Assembly: GCF_009650435.1 (NCBI RefSeq)
Contig: NZ_VVIP01000043.1
Coordinates: 248,001-312,000 of the forward strand
Source of the DNA: Foetidibacter luteolus
Lineage (GTDB): Bacteria > Bacteroidota > Bacteroidia > Chitinophagales > Chitinophagaceae
Length of the DNA: 64,000 nt
Direction of reading: 5' to 3'
Shown piece by piece: positions 8,841-17,986 of this stretch. Position 1 is the stretch's first letter; each line of letters starts with the position of its first letter. The translations under genes were made by a program, and so were the position numbers. The notes below the pieces were generated by a model, which saw only the letters and a list, made by a program, of their open reading frames with translations, was not told the DNA's origin and searched no databases.

Positions 8841-9326
8841 TTACAGGTTATTCTTTACCTTGTTTGCTATAAGAATATCTTTTAATGCTGCAATTTCCCC
8901 ATCCCAGGTGTCCCTCAAGGGTATGCCGTAAGCCAGTTGGCTATGTTGCCAAACCAATAACCATTTTTTTGTTTTGGTAACCTTGTAAATTTTATCCCAG
9001 CTAAACCGTGCGTTAAATAGCTCCCCGGAAATGCCGAAGGAATCTGCTTCTATTATATAATCATAAGGCTTTGTAACAAGTTTGTTTGAACGGAGCATTT
9101 TTTTGGAATTGTACCAGGTAAACAATGGCGGCATAGCCAAGATAAGTACCGGTAAAATAAAATTGGAAATTGTAACACTGCCCGGTTCGGCAATTAACCC
9201 AAACAATGCAACAATAAATACTGCCAGCGCTATGCCTATAAATAATTTTATGGCCGGTTTTTGATATAAAACCACCAGGGAGAGTTGTATGTAATCCTTG
9301 TCGCTCAATCGTGTTTTAATGGTCAT
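8841..9326 (-). CDS. YcxB-like two-helix membrane protein
   Basis: 161 aa from the ATG at 9326 (MTIKTRLSDKDY); the longer frame runs into a family B repeat and is not credible. Two adjacent membrane helices (about 30-50 and 55-75) are followed by a soluble C-terminal part with IEADSFGISGELFNARFSWD and IPLRD, the pattern of YcxB-like proteins. It sits between the two retron protein genes, 51 bp before the SWIM gene and about 100 bp after the WGR/ARM gene, with a repeat B copy in the upstream gap. It may be an added membrane component or an unrelated insertion. Confidence 0.72.
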   Translation of the reverse strand: MTIKTRLSDKDYIQLSLVVLYQKPAIKLFIGIALAVFIVALFGLIAEPGSVTISNFILPVLILAMPPLFTWYNSKKMLRSNKLVTKPYDYIIEADSFGISGELFNARFSWDKIYKVTKTKKWLLVWQHSQLAYGIPLRDTWDGEIAALKDILIANKVKNNL

Positions 9327-9359
9327 TGAAAATACGGTTGCATTTGCTGAATAAAGTTT

Positions 9360-9421
9360 AGAACGTACAAGAGTGCGACGCAAGGAACGCCCAATAGAAG
9401 TTCCTGCTGCCGGGCCCCAAA
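9360..9421 (-). repeat. Dispersed repeat family B, copy 1
   Basis: Contains GTACAAGAGTGCGACGCAA and AGTTCCTGCTGCCGGGCCC blocks. It occupies nearly the whole gap between the WGR/ARM gene and the YcxB-like gene inside the retron cassette, ending three bases from the WGR/ARM stop codon. Confidence 0.8.
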
Positions 9422-9423
9422 AA

Positions 9424-12400
9424 CTATCTCATTTCAGTTTCTTTTATGTGAAGTGGCGTAGCCACGTTGTACAATGATTTAAGCTGCAGCAAAATTTCAA
9501 TACATTTAGCCTTATCGCCAATGGCAGCCGTGGCAGAAATATCGGACAGAATGTTGCTTACTGCAACAGCGGCGCTTTCTGTTTTTCTGCCTTCGGTAAG
9601 CAAAAAGTGATATATCCTGTTTTTGGCTACACGGCTTTTGTTAACACGGGTAAGCACAGAACGGAAATAAAATTCAAGCTGCTGTATTTTATCAATATCA
9701 CCGGCAGCAAACCGCTCCACGTAGTTGCTGGCAAACAATTGCATTTTTTCACCAGGGTGCTGGCTGAGCCGCAGTAAATAAAAGAGGCCATTATCATCGG
9801 TAAAATACCGGGTAATAAGCTCTCTGCCAAACGCTTCAACATCTGGCTTAATGGAATCAGCCAGCGCTACCAACGTTTCCGGATTCCAATCGGTTTCTGA
9901 AAAATTGCTCCTGAAATACTGCATGGCGAAAACCCTTGTATCGTGCCACCTGCTATCCAGTAACTGTATGGCCGCCTCTTTTTCGTATTTTATCCTTGCT
10001 TCCTGTTGCTCATAAAACCGCCAGCACCATTCGCGGACAGTAAGGTTTTCATGATTGCCCAACGCTATTACCTGCGGTATGGTAAGCTGGCCCGGCTGCG
10101 TATATTTTTCAAGTATAGTTACGCCAACATTTTGGGCGGCGGCAAAAGTTGAATACACCAGGTTAAGCGCTGTTGTTTTATTGGCATTTTGCAAATGGTT
10201 GCTAAGCTGGTTGCAAAGAAGGCTGCTTACATCCGCATGCAAACCTTCGCTGGTTTCTTTACGCAAAAGATAAGGCAACAAAAGTTCGGCGGCTTTATCA
10301 CCAAAGACTTTATGGTGCTGTGCCAGGCGTTCTACTAGTGGTGGCAGGGCTTTGCGTACATCCAGGTGCACAGACAGGCAAGCTTGTATCAGCACATCCG
10401 AATGTTGCAATGCGGCCTGTTCTTGCATGCTATCAAGCAATATTATGCCTGCATGCCTTACCCGCTGATGGGCATGGTTAAGTAACCCGGATATAAAGCT
10501 GGAAGGCAGCTCATTTAAATTAATAAATTGCTGGTTAGCGGTAAGCAACTGCAGGCCGAATAACAAAACGCCTGGAACGGGATGTTGCAAAAGATCGGCA
10601 ATAACCATGGTATTAACTTCCTGCAACTCGTTGCCCAATAGTGCAAATGCAGCCGCTGCGCCATCCTCTAATATCTCGCTGCCAGGGGCCTGGCTTGCAG
10701 ACAAACCAAGCAGCCAGGCAATTGTTTTTCCTGCCACAGCCTGTTTTGTAGTAGTACTAATGCCAGCGTTGGGCAACCATGTTTTAACCCTTTGCCGTAC
10801 GATGGCGTGCCGGGCAAATAACAGGCCCAGGATAAATTCCGGCTGTTGTAAGTAAGTGGCCGTGTTGGCATCAACCCACTTCCATCCTGTTAACTGGGCA
10901 GGCTCATGAATACTGTTGAGCATTGCCATGGCGAGGCTGGCAGAAGGGGTTGCGTTATCATATTTTTCAAGGGTGATGGAATAACCCATTTCAGCAGGTA
11001 TGGCAAAAGCGGAAAGCAGCAAGCTGATGCAGGCATTATCATCCAGCTTTTCTTTTATAGCTGCATATTGCGGGTGAACGGTAAGGTTTTCTTTTGCAAA
11101 CTGGTGTATCTCACTCATCTCAGCCTGCATCAGCAACTGAACATAAGCCTCGGGCATACTGTTCCACAAATGAAGATAAGGTGTGCCGTTTTTATCAGGC
11201 TGCGGCTTATCTGCTACCGGTTGCTGCTGTGATTTTTCAGGTGTATTCTTTTTTGCAAAAAAGCTTTTTATTCTATTCAACAAGCCGCCAGCCGTCTTTA
11301 TGGTAGCCGAAACTGCCGGGTGTTTTACCTGTTCAATACGCATGTGCCAGCTCCTGCCGGATAACTGTATGCCAGGGTGCCAGGCACTTAAAAGCTGGTG
11401 GAGGTACAATGCGTGGGCATTCTGTAAATACCGGGTTTCTGTATTTTCGTAGTTTCTCCCATTCCAGTTATACTGGTTAGTGCTGTAATGGGGTTTGAAA
11501 TCCTTATTAAACCTGTAGGCAATTAGAATGCCTGTAGCAAGACGCACATAGTCTGTATTACCAGCTTTTCCCATCATTTCCAGGCGGCGGCGGGTGCGGC
11601 CATGAAAATACCATCTTGTTTTATTGGAATATGCTATGCGGCTTTCCTGCTTTTTAAACTCCTTTACCAGGTTAATAAAATCATCGGTTTCAGGAACATG
11701 CGTTTTTTTATTGGCTGCTTGTTTGGCTGTAAGAAAATGCGTAAACATTTCTGTTTCTCGTTCCATACGACAGGAAAGCAAGCCTATGGTCTCAAAATCA
11801 TCAACAAGCTCTGCCAATTTAAAAATATGGCGTATATGTTTAAAATAACCGGGTTTTAATGGCAACTCTTCCAGCGCACTTTTTAAAAAAGGCCTCATCC
11901 ATTTTTTATCAATAGATAATACAAAAAGCGTTTCCAGCCATTTATACGATACCTGCTGCTGTGCAAGCCGTCCTGTTAACAAGCTATGAAAGTCAGTAAC
12001 ACTTTGGTTAAGCACTGTAGCCTTAAAATCTTCAGGTAATGAATTGGTGTATTTGTTAACCAGCTTTTCTTTCTCGGCCCCATCTAAAACCAGCAGTAAC
12101 CCTACCCCGGCAATTCCTGACAGCATGGGTACATTACTGTTATCGTAAATAGAAGTTAACACCGGTATGGCTTGTTGCTGCCGGCAGCGGGCCAATGCCC
12201 ATACACAACAGTAACGTTGCATGGCATCGCCCGTATTAAAAAGCCTGGCGATATAAGGGATGGCTTCTTTTATTTGATATTCCCCGGCCTTCCATATAAT
12301 TCGTGATAACTTCCAGGCTTTTTTTGAAGGGTTAGAACCCCCGTTAACAGCATGGTTCAGGCGTAACAGTATAGCTTTCTCCCTACTTGGGGGCATTGCA

Positions 12401-12717
12401 GCCCATTCTGCAGTATCGGGCATTTGAATGTGGTCAAGCTCAAAACCTTTGGGTGTCACCACTTGGGAACGGCCGCTTTCATCTGTAGTGTACCCTTTGG
12501 TAAGTTTTTCGGTTTCTACCGCGTCATATATTTTTTCTGCCTCCGCAAGTAACACCGGCACGGCCGTTTTGGTGCCTTCTTTTAAAACGGAGCCCCTTCT
12601 TCCATACCTGAAGTTTACAACATAGCGGCCTGCGCCTGCATCGCAAAGGCTTAATTCGTAAACTTTATCAGCATTCCCTTCCCTGAAAAAAAGTACGGCC
12701 TGCTTTATCAATCGCAT
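9424..12717 (-). CDS. WGR domain / HEAT (ARM) repeat protein (retron partner)
   Basis: 1097 aa from ATG 12717 (MRLIKQAVLFFREGN); the longer frame to 12834 overlaps the divergent start and is rejected. Residues 1-75 are a WGR domain (VYELSLCDAGAG ... VVNFRYGRRGS, with Y38-G39-R40 in place of WGR). WGR domains bind nucleic-acid ends in PARP1 and pair with conflict-system genes in bacteria. The rest is helical HEAT/ARM repeats (for example PSREKAILLRLNHAVNG, QRYCCVWALARCRQQQ, HQRVRHAGIILLDSM), with a low-complexity Lys/Gln linker near residue 510. No nuclease motif seen. It is the first gene of the retron cassette and probably a scaffold or effector. Confidence 0.8.
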   Translation of the reverse strand: MRLIKQAVLFFREGNADKVYELSLCDAGAGRYVVNFRYGRRGSVLKEGTKTAVPVLLAEAEKIYDAVETEKLTKGYTTDESGRSQVVTPKGFELDHIQMPDTAEWAAMPPSREKAILLRLNHAVNGGSNPSKKAWKLSRIIWKAGEYQIKEAIPYIARLFNTGDAMQRYCCVWALARCRQQQAIPVLTSIYDNSNVPMLSGIAGVGLLLVLDGAEKEKLVNKYTNSLPEDFKATVLNQSVTDFHSLLTGRLAQQQVSYKWLETLFVLSIDKKWMRPFLKSALEELPLKPGYFKHIRHIFKLAELVDDFETIGLLSCRMERETEMFTHFLTAKQAANKKTHVPETDDFINLVKEFKKQESRIAYSNKTRWYFHGRTRRRLEMMGKAGNTDYVRLATGILIAYRFNKDFKPHYSTNQYNWNGRNYENTETRYLQNAHALYLHQLLSAWHPGIQLSGRSWHMRIEQVKHPAVSATIKTAGGLLNRIKSFFAKKNTPEKSQQQPVADKPQPDKNGTPYLHLWNSMPEAYVQLLMQAEMSEIHQFAKENLTVHPQYAAIKEKLDDNACISLLLSAFAIPAEMGYSITLEKYDNATPSASLAMAMLNSIHEPAQLTGWKWVDANTATYLQQPEFILGLLFARHAIVRQRVKTWLPNAGISTTTKQAVAGKTIAWLLGLSASQAPGSEILEDGAAAAFALLGNELQEVNTMVIADLLQHPVPGVLLFGLQLLTANQQFINLNELPSSFISGLLNHAHQRVRHAGIILLDSMQEQAALQHSDVLIQACLSVHLDVRKALPPLVERLAQHHKVFGDKAAELLLPYLLRKETSEGLHADVSSLLCNQLSNHLQNANKTTALNLVYSTFAAAQNVGVTILEKYTQPGQLTIPQVIALGNHENLTVREWCWRFYEQQEARIKYEKEAAIQLLDSRWHDTRVFAMQYFRSNFSETDWNPETLVALADSIKPDVEAFGRELITRYFTDDNGLFYLLRLSQHPGEKMQLFASNYVERFAAGDIDKIQQLEFYFRSVLTRVNKSRVAKNRIYHFLLTEGRKTESAAVAVSNILSDISATAAIGDKAKCIEILLQLKSLYNVATPLHIKETEMR

Positions 12718-12832
12718 AACTAAATGGGTTGAAAAGGGAAGATAAAGAATAACGGGCAAAATACGATGAGGGTCAGTAACATTAAAACCTATACCTCCGT
12801 CCTCTTTCCAACTTTTCTGTAGCTTCATCGCC

Positions 12833-14632
12833 ATGAACCAGTTTTCGCCGCTGCAAGCCTACCAGCAGAATATAACAACTTTTGAAAACCAGCTTGTTTC
12901 TCTTAAAGGCAAAAGCAGCCGCATTGCCTGGCTAAGGCTGGTTGTTTTTGTGGCAACCATTGTTGCCATTAGGCTTACCTGGGGCAGCGATACCTGGATT
13001 GTTATTGGCACAACTATAGCGGGCATAGCCATTTTTTTAAAACTGGTTGCAGCCGATGCGGATAACAAAGAAGAGATACTTAACCAAGAACGGTTGCTGG
13101 CCATCAGCAAAGCAGAAGTGGATATACTTCATCACAATTTTGCTGCCCGGGATGCCGGCACTGAATTTATGCCGCCGCACCACCTTTATGCCAAAGACCT
13201 TGATATCTTCGGGCCTGCATCTTTATACCAATACATTAACCGCTGCAGCTCTCAGCAAGGCAAACAATTGCTGGCCGGCCACCTGTTGCAACCTCAACCT
13301 GCCGGGCATATAGAAATGCAGCAGGAAGCAGTTAAAGACCTCTCCCAACGCCCTGCATGGTGCCAGCAGTTGCTATCTTACGGCATGGCCGGGGCTATTA
13401 CAGCCGCTACGGAAAAAAAACTTATCCAATGGCTGCAACAGCCCCCGGTTATGGCACAGCTCTACTGGAAATGGCTGGCTTACATTTATCCTGTTATATC
13501 CATCGGTACTATTATTTTATTTGCCGCAGATGTAATTTCCACACCGGCGTTCAATTTTATTCTTGTGCTGTTTTTTGCTTTCTCTTTTTCGCTGGTTCGC
13601 TACACACACCCTGTGTATGTATTGCTGTCAAAAGCGGTGGACGAGGTAAATACCCTGCAACGCCAGTTACAGCACCTGGAAAATGAGCAGTTCAACAACA
13701 GGCTTATTGACGGCATTAAGCAGCAAATAAAAAGCAACAGGGCAAAAACTGCGTCGCAGGAAATCCTGGAGCTAAAAAACATACTCAACCGGTTCGACCT
13801 GCGGCTTAATATTTTTGCCTTCGCCGTATTAAACACCCTGCTGCTGTGGGACCTCCGGCAAATGCTGGCCCTGAATAAATGGAAACAAAAAAACGGCCAG
13901 GCATTACCCCATTATTTTGATGCCATAGCAAAGCTGGAAGTAACCGCAAGCCTTGCCACGCTGGCGTTTAATCAGCCTGGCTGGTGCTACCCATCGGTTA
14001 CGGGAGAACACTTAACTTTTAGTGGAACGGGTATTGGCCACCCTCTTATCCAGGAAAATAAAAGGGTTTATAACAACTTTGCCATGCAGGGCGCCGGTAA
14101 GGTAGTATTGGTAACCGGCAGTAATATGGGCGGCAAAAGCACTTTTTTGCGCAGCGTTGGCATTAATACCGTGCTGGCATTAGCGGGCTCTCCGGTTTGT
14201 GCGGAAAGCTTTACTGTCTCCCATACGCAGCTTATGACCAGCATGCGCATAGAAGATAACCTGGCCGAAAGCACTTCTACTTTTTATGCTGAGTTAAAGA
14301 AACTGGAAACCATCATAAAAGCGGTAAACCGCGGAGAAAAAGTTTTTATACTGCTGGACGAGATACTGCGTGGCACCAACTCGCTTGACCGGCATACCGG
14401 TTCCAAAGCACTTATTCAGCAACTCATACAGCACAATGCTACGGCCATTATTGCCACCCATGATATTGAGCTGGCCAAACTGCAGCAAAATTTTCCCGCC
14501 GCTATTACCAATTATCATTTTGATGTACAGGTTGCTAACGGAGAACTCTATTTTGACTACAAGCTAAAGGAAGGCATTTGCCAAAGCCTCAATGCATCCA
14601 TCCTTATGAAAAAGATAGGGATAGAAATGTAG
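12833..14632 (+). CDS. Membrane-anchored MutS-family ATPase
   Basis: 599 aa. The C-terminal ATPase (about 390-595) has Walker A GSNMGGKST (429-437), FILLDEILRGTNSLD (Walker B and ABC-like loop, 505-519) and THDIELAKL. The N-terminal half has two pairs of membrane helices (about 31-50 and 53-73, 211-232 and 238-256) and a MutS lever/clamp-like helical region. The mismatch-binding domain I of true MutS is missing, so this is a MutS relative of unknown role, common in Bacteroidota as far as I recall. It diverges from the retron WGR/ARM gene across 115 bp. Confidence 0.85.
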   Translation: MNQFSPLQAYQQNITTFENQLVSLKGKSSRIAWLRLVVFVATIVAIRLTWGSDTWIVIGTTIAGIAIFLKLVAADADNKEEILNQERLLAISKAEVDILHHNFAARDAGTEFMPPHHLYAKDLDIFGPASLYQYINRCSSQQGKQLLAGHLLQPQPAGHIEMQQEAVKDLSQRPAWCQQLLSYGMAGAITAATEKKLIQWLQQPPVMAQLYWKWLAYIYPVISIGTIILFAADVISTPAFNFILVLFFAFSFSLVRYTHPVYVLLSKAVDEVNTLQRQLQHLENEQFNNRLIDGIKQQIKSNRAKTASQEILELKNILNRFDLRLNIFAFAVLNTLLLWDLRQMLALNKWKQKNGQALPHYFDAIAKLEVTASLATLAFNQPGWCYPSVTGEHLTFSGTGIGHPLIQENKRVYNNFAMQGAGKVVLVTGSNMGGKSTFLRSVGINTVLALAGSPVCAESFTVSHTQLMTSMRIEDNLAESTSTFYAELKKLETIIKAVNRGEKVFILLDEILRGTNSLDRHTGSKALIQQLIQHNATAIIATHDIELAKLQQNFPAAITNYHFDVQVANGELYFDYKLKEGICQSLNASILMKKIGIEM

Positions 14633-14724
14633 CGCTTACACGGCTAACCTAAACTGTTACTAATATTGTTAACTTCGCTGCAGGCAGGCAACAAGTCAAC
14701 CCGGTAAGGCGGATATTTGTTTTA

Positions 14725-14832
14725 TCAGGGCGTGTCCCCAAGCTATCGCAAGGGGCCGGGCTATCCGCTGCTACTCCGCCACAAAGCAGCGCACAAGGCC
14801 TTCAGCGGGGTATCCGCTTCTATCCCTCACGC
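14725..14832 (+). repeat. Dispersed repeat family C, copy 2
   Basis: Matches the head (CCCCAAGCTATCGCAAGGGG) and tail (GCGGGGTATCCGCTTC, ATCCCTCAC) of family C, with the central block absent. It fills most of the gap between the MutS-like gene and the histidine kinase. Confidence 0.7.
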
Positions 14833-14897
14833 TGGGCTCCGGTTGATGTTTGCGTTCCTTTTTTGATCATTAAAATTCTTTGGGAGATACCTGTGGC

Positions 14898-15947
14898 ATG
14901 TTTACCACCAAAAACCTTTCACCTGTTCAGCTATCGGCATTAACAGCACTTTTTTTATCAGTGCCCATCAGCCTGGGTTTTTACGTTATACATGGCAAAA
15001 TATGGATAGCGGCCACTGCACTTATCATCATCTTTCTTGGCAGTTACCTGCTTATACGGTTTGTACTGGAGTGGTTTATCTACCGGAAAATAAAACTCAT
15101 CTACAAATTCATTTACCAAACAAAGGCAAGTAAAAAAGAAGAAATGTATTACAAGTACATACTTCCCAAAAAGAGTATTGACGAAGTGCGGGAAGATGTA
15201 GAAAAATGGGCTGAACAACGTAAGGAAGAAATTGAGTTGCTCCGCAACAATGAAGCCTACCGGAAAGAATTTCTGCAAAACCTGGCGCATGAGTTTAAGA
15301 CACCCATTTTTGCCATACAAGGCTACGTGGATACATTGCTGGGCGGCGCTATGGAAAACGCCGCTGTAAACAAGCGCTTCCTGGAAAATACGTACCGTAA
15401 TGTGGAACGCATGGTAAACCTGGTGAACGACCTTGACGAAATATCGCGCCTTGAAAGTGGCGAACAGCCCCTCTACAAACAAAACTTTGTAATACAGGAT
15501 TTAATAAGGGAAGTGGTTGAATCGCTTTCCATTAAAATTGCCGAACGCAAAATGAAGTTCAGCATAAAAAAGGGTTGTGAAGCGCCGGTAAGTGTTTTTG
15601 CCGATAAGGAAAAGATAAGGCAGGTGCTGATTAACCTGGTGGAAAACGCCACCAAATATGGCAAATACGAAGGCAATATTGTAGCCAGCATTTATAAAAC
15701 AGATGAAAAGCACGTGCTGGTTGAACTGAGCGACGATGGCATGGGCATTGCCGAAGAACATCTGCCCCGCATATTTGAGCGCTTTTACCGTACTGACCGT
15801 GGCCGCAGCCGCGATGTGGGGGGCACCGGCCTTGGCCTGGCCATTTGCAAGCATATTATTGAAGTACATGGCCAAAGCATGCACGTACGCAGCAAGCTGG
15901 ATGTTGGCACAACCATCGGGTTTACACTGGAAGCCAAACGGGATTAG
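14898..15947 (+). CDS. Two-membrane-helix sensor histidine kinase (PhoR-like)
   Basis: 349 aa from the ATG at 14898; an in-frame TTG at 14880 is less likely. Two membrane helices near the N-terminus with only a very short loop between them, so no sizeable periplasmic sensor. Then a charged linker, HisKA with LAHEFKTPIFAIQG (the phosphorylated His), an N box LINLVENATKYG, the G1 box DDGMGIAEEHLPRIFERFYR and the G2 box GGTGLGLAICKHI. It resembles phosphate/envelope kinases of the PhoR group. No response regulator gene lies next to it, so its partner is elsewhere. Confidence 0.88.
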   Translation: MFTTKNLSPVQLSALTALFLSVPISLGFYVIHGKIWIAATALIIIFLGSYLLIRFVLEWFIYRKIKLIYKFIYQTKASKKEEMYYKYILPKKSIDEVREDVEKWAEQRKEEIELLRNNEAYRKEFLQNLAHEFKTPIFAIQGYVDTLLGGAMENAAVNKRFLENTYRNVERMVNLVNDLDEISRLESGEQPLYKQNFVIQDLIREVVESLSIKIAERKMKFSIKKGCEAPVSVFADKEKIRQVLINLVENATKYGKYEGNIVASIYKTDEKHVLVELSDDGMGIAEEHLPRIFERFYRTDRGRSRDVGGTGLGLAICKHIIEVHGQSMHVRSKLDVGTTIGFTLEAKRD

Positions 15948-15978
15948 CAGTTTACTGTTTGTTAAAACAGGCACTGGT

Positions 15979-16050
15979 TATACCCGCTTAACTGCAGCCA
16001 TAAAAAACCGAACGATGAACGTATTGCGACGCAACCTGGCTGCCATGAAA
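15979..16050 (-). repeat. Dispersed repeat family A, copy 3
   Basis: Minus-strand copy with TTTCATGGCAGCC, GTTGCGTCGCAATACG and TTCATCGTTCGGTTTTTTATGG. It lies between the convergent kinase and ABC exporter genes. Confidence 0.7.
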
Positions 16051-16098
16051 TACCGACAGCCGGTCACCAAAAAATTAATGCTGGGCAAAGCCCGGTAT

Positions 16099-17925
16099 TC
16101 AGTTGGCACTAACAGGGTTAGCCGCCGCTACCGGTGCAAACTTTCTTTCGCCAATTTGCTGGCGCCACATGGCATAATACAAACCTTTTTCAGCCAGCAA
16201 CTCCTGGTGGGTGCCGGTTTCAACCACCTGGCCGCGTTCCAGCACATAAATTTTATCGGCATGCATAATGGTGCTTAGCCGGTGTGCAATCAACACGGTA
16301 ATCTGTTCTTTATCGGCAGATATGGTTTTAATGGTAGAAGTAATTTCTTCTTCGGTAATAGAATCCAGTGCGGAAGTAGCTTCATCAAAAATCAACAGCC
16401 GTGGTTTGCGCAGCAGGCTGCGGGCAATGCTCAGGCGTTGTTTTTCTCCACCGCTTAATTTAAGGCCGCCTTCACCAATCATGGTATCCATGCCTTTTTC
16501 CGCACGGGAAAGAAGGTTTTGGCAACTTGCCTTATACAATGCATCTTTCACATCTTCATCAGTGGCTGCCGGGTTAACAAACAGCAGGTTCTCTTTAATG
16601 GTACCGGCAAACAACTGCGTATCCTGCGTAACAAAACCAATCTGCGTACGCAGCTCATCAAAATCTATATCCGCGCCATGTGTCTTGTTATAAAGTATCT
16701 CGCCATCCTGCGGGCGGTAAAGGCCCACCAGCAATTTAACCAATGTGCTTTTACCAGAACCCGATGGGCCTACAAACGCAATGGTTTCCCCCTTGTTTAC
16801 ATCAAAGCTTATGTTTTCTATGGCTTTGTATTGGGCTGTATTATGCTTAAAGCTAACCTTGTCAAAAGTAAGTTCTCTTATATCTCCGATATGCAAGGGG
16901 CTGGAAGGTTTGGGCTCTACTGACCGTTGCATGAGGTTATGGAAATTTTGCAGCGAAGCTTCTGCCTCTCGATAAGACATTATAATGTTTCCAATCTCCT
17001 GTAATGGCCCAAAGATGAAAAAAGAATAAAAAGTAAGAGTCATTACCTCTCCTGCTGTTAGCTGGCCTTTAAAAACAAGCCACAATAAAGTAAACATAAT
17101 AACCTGCCGCAGAAAATTAACGAATGTTCCCTGTATGAAACTTAAAGCACGAATTCCCTTTACTTTCTTTAACTCAAGCCCCAAAATTTTATATGTGTTA
17201 CTATTTAACCTTGTAATCTCTTGCTGGCTAAGTCCCAGGCTTTTTACCAGTTCAATATTTCTTAGCGATTCAGTTGTAGTACCGGCAAGCGCATTGGTTT
17301 CTGTTACTATTTTCTTCTGGATGATCTTTATTTTCTTACTAAGCAAGCTGGTTAGTACTGACAGGAATACTATTCCAACTGCATAAATTGGCATGATTGA
17401 CCAATGCAGGCGGAAGGAATATATGCTTATAAAAACAATACCAACAATAATTGTAAAAAGAACATTGATAAAAGCAATAATAAATTTTTCTGTATCAGTT
17501 CGCACCTTTGAAAGCGTAGAGAGAGTTTCGCCACTTCTTTGATCTTCAAAATCGGAAAACGGCAGTTTCATTGAATGCTTGAGCCCATCAGTAAAAATGC
17601 TGGCTCCGAACTTTTGAACTATCACATTGCTGAAGTAATCCTGAAAAGCTTTAGCAATTCTTGAAACCATAGCAACACTAATCAAAATTCCTAGAAAACC
17701 AAGCACTCCCCAAATGTATTGGTGCTGTGTTCTTATCCCTGTAGCGATAAATTTTTTATCGTCGTCAAAATATCCAGTCTCATGCGGATGCGTTAAATAT
17801 TTGTCGAACAGCTTTCCAAAAAAATATGGATCAAGCATTGAAAAACTTTGGTTTATCGCAGCCATTAAAAGAGCCAGCACTACTAGCCCTCTAAATGGTT
17901 TTAAGTATTGCAGTAAAATCTTCAT
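16099..17925 (-). CDS. ABC exporter (fused membrane and ATPase domains)
   Basis: 608 aa from ATG 17925 (MKILLQYLKPF). One protein holds a six-helix membrane domain (about 1-320) and a nucleotide-binding domain (about 345-590): Walker A GPSGSGKST, signature LSGGEKQRLSIARSLLR, Walker B LLIFDEATSALD and the H-loop IAHRLSTI. It is an MsbA/lipid- or drug-exporter type half-transporter acting as a homodimer; the substrate cannot be told. The membrane half (16950-17920) is visibly more AT-rich than the ATPase half and neighbouring genes. Single gene with a probable promoter at 17955-17986. Confidence 0.9.
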   Translation of the reverse strand: MKILLQYLKPFRGLVVLALLMAAINQSFSMLDPYFFGKLFDKYLTHPHETGYFDDDKKFIATGIRTQHQYIWGVLGFLGILISVAMVSRIAKAFQDYFSNVIVQKFGASIFTDGLKHSMKLPFSDFEDQRSGETLSTLSKVRTDTEKFIIAFINVLFTIIVGIVFISIYSFRLHWSIMPIYAVGIVFLSVLTSLLSKKIKIIQKKIVTETNALAGTTTESLRNIELVKSLGLSQQEITRLNSNTYKILGLELKKVKGIRALSFIQGTFVNFLRQVIMFTLLWLVFKGQLTAGEVMTLTFYSFFIFGPLQEIGNIIMSYREAEASLQNFHNLMQRSVEPKPSSPLHIGDIRELTFDKVSFKHNTAQYKAIENISFDVNKGETIAFVGPSGSGKSTLVKLLVGLYRPQDGEILYNKTHGADIDFDELRTQIGFVTQDTQLFAGTIKENLLFVNPAATDEDVKDALYKASCQNLLSRAEKGMDTMIGEGGLKLSGGEKQRLSIARSLLRKPRLLIFDEATSALDSITEEEITSTIKTISADKEQITVLIAHRLSTIMHADKIYVLERGQVVETGTHQELLAEKGLYYAMWRQQIGERKFAPVAAANPVSAN

Positions 17926-17954
17926 AATCGTTTGTTGGAGAACTAAATCTGTAC

Positions 17955-17986
17955 TGAAAATAAATTGAATTATTCCAGTACACAAA
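17955..17986 (-). promoter_or_regulatory. Probable promoter of the ABC exporter
   Basis: On the minus strand TTTG (17986-17983), a 20-bp spacer and TATTTTCA (17962-17955), seven of eight bases like the TAnnTTTG consensus if the last G is excused. It lies 30 bp before the start codon. Confidence 0.45.

Larger units (their letters stand above)
5256..12717 (-). other. Retron cassette, type XIII-like
   Basis: Reading with the genes: WGR/ARM protein (12717-9424), YcxB-like membrane protein (9326-8841), winged-helix/SWIM protein (8789-7125), structured RNA (about 7080-6801), reverse transcriptase (6800-5256), all on the minus strand. The reverse transcriptase and RNA are seen directly. An ARM-repeat protein plus a winged-helix/SWIM protein beside a retron RT is the set I recall for type XIII in the Mestre et al. 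classification; this is from memory and was not checked. Retrons are anti-phage defence systems in which RT, msDNA and an effector form a guarded complex. Confidence 0.8.

Noticed and set aside
8841..9383. Longer start of the YcxB-like gene at 9383
   Set aside because: The added residues come from the family B repeat; MTIKTRLSDKDY at 9326 fits the family start.
9424..12834. Long start of the WGR/ARM gene at 12834
   Set aside because: It would overlap the divergent MutS-like start codon and adds 39 residues with no family match; the WGR domain begins at the ATG at 12717.
12833..14632. Canonical mismatch-repair mutS
   Set aside because: It is 599 residues, has membrane helices and lacks the mismatch-binding domain of MutS1.
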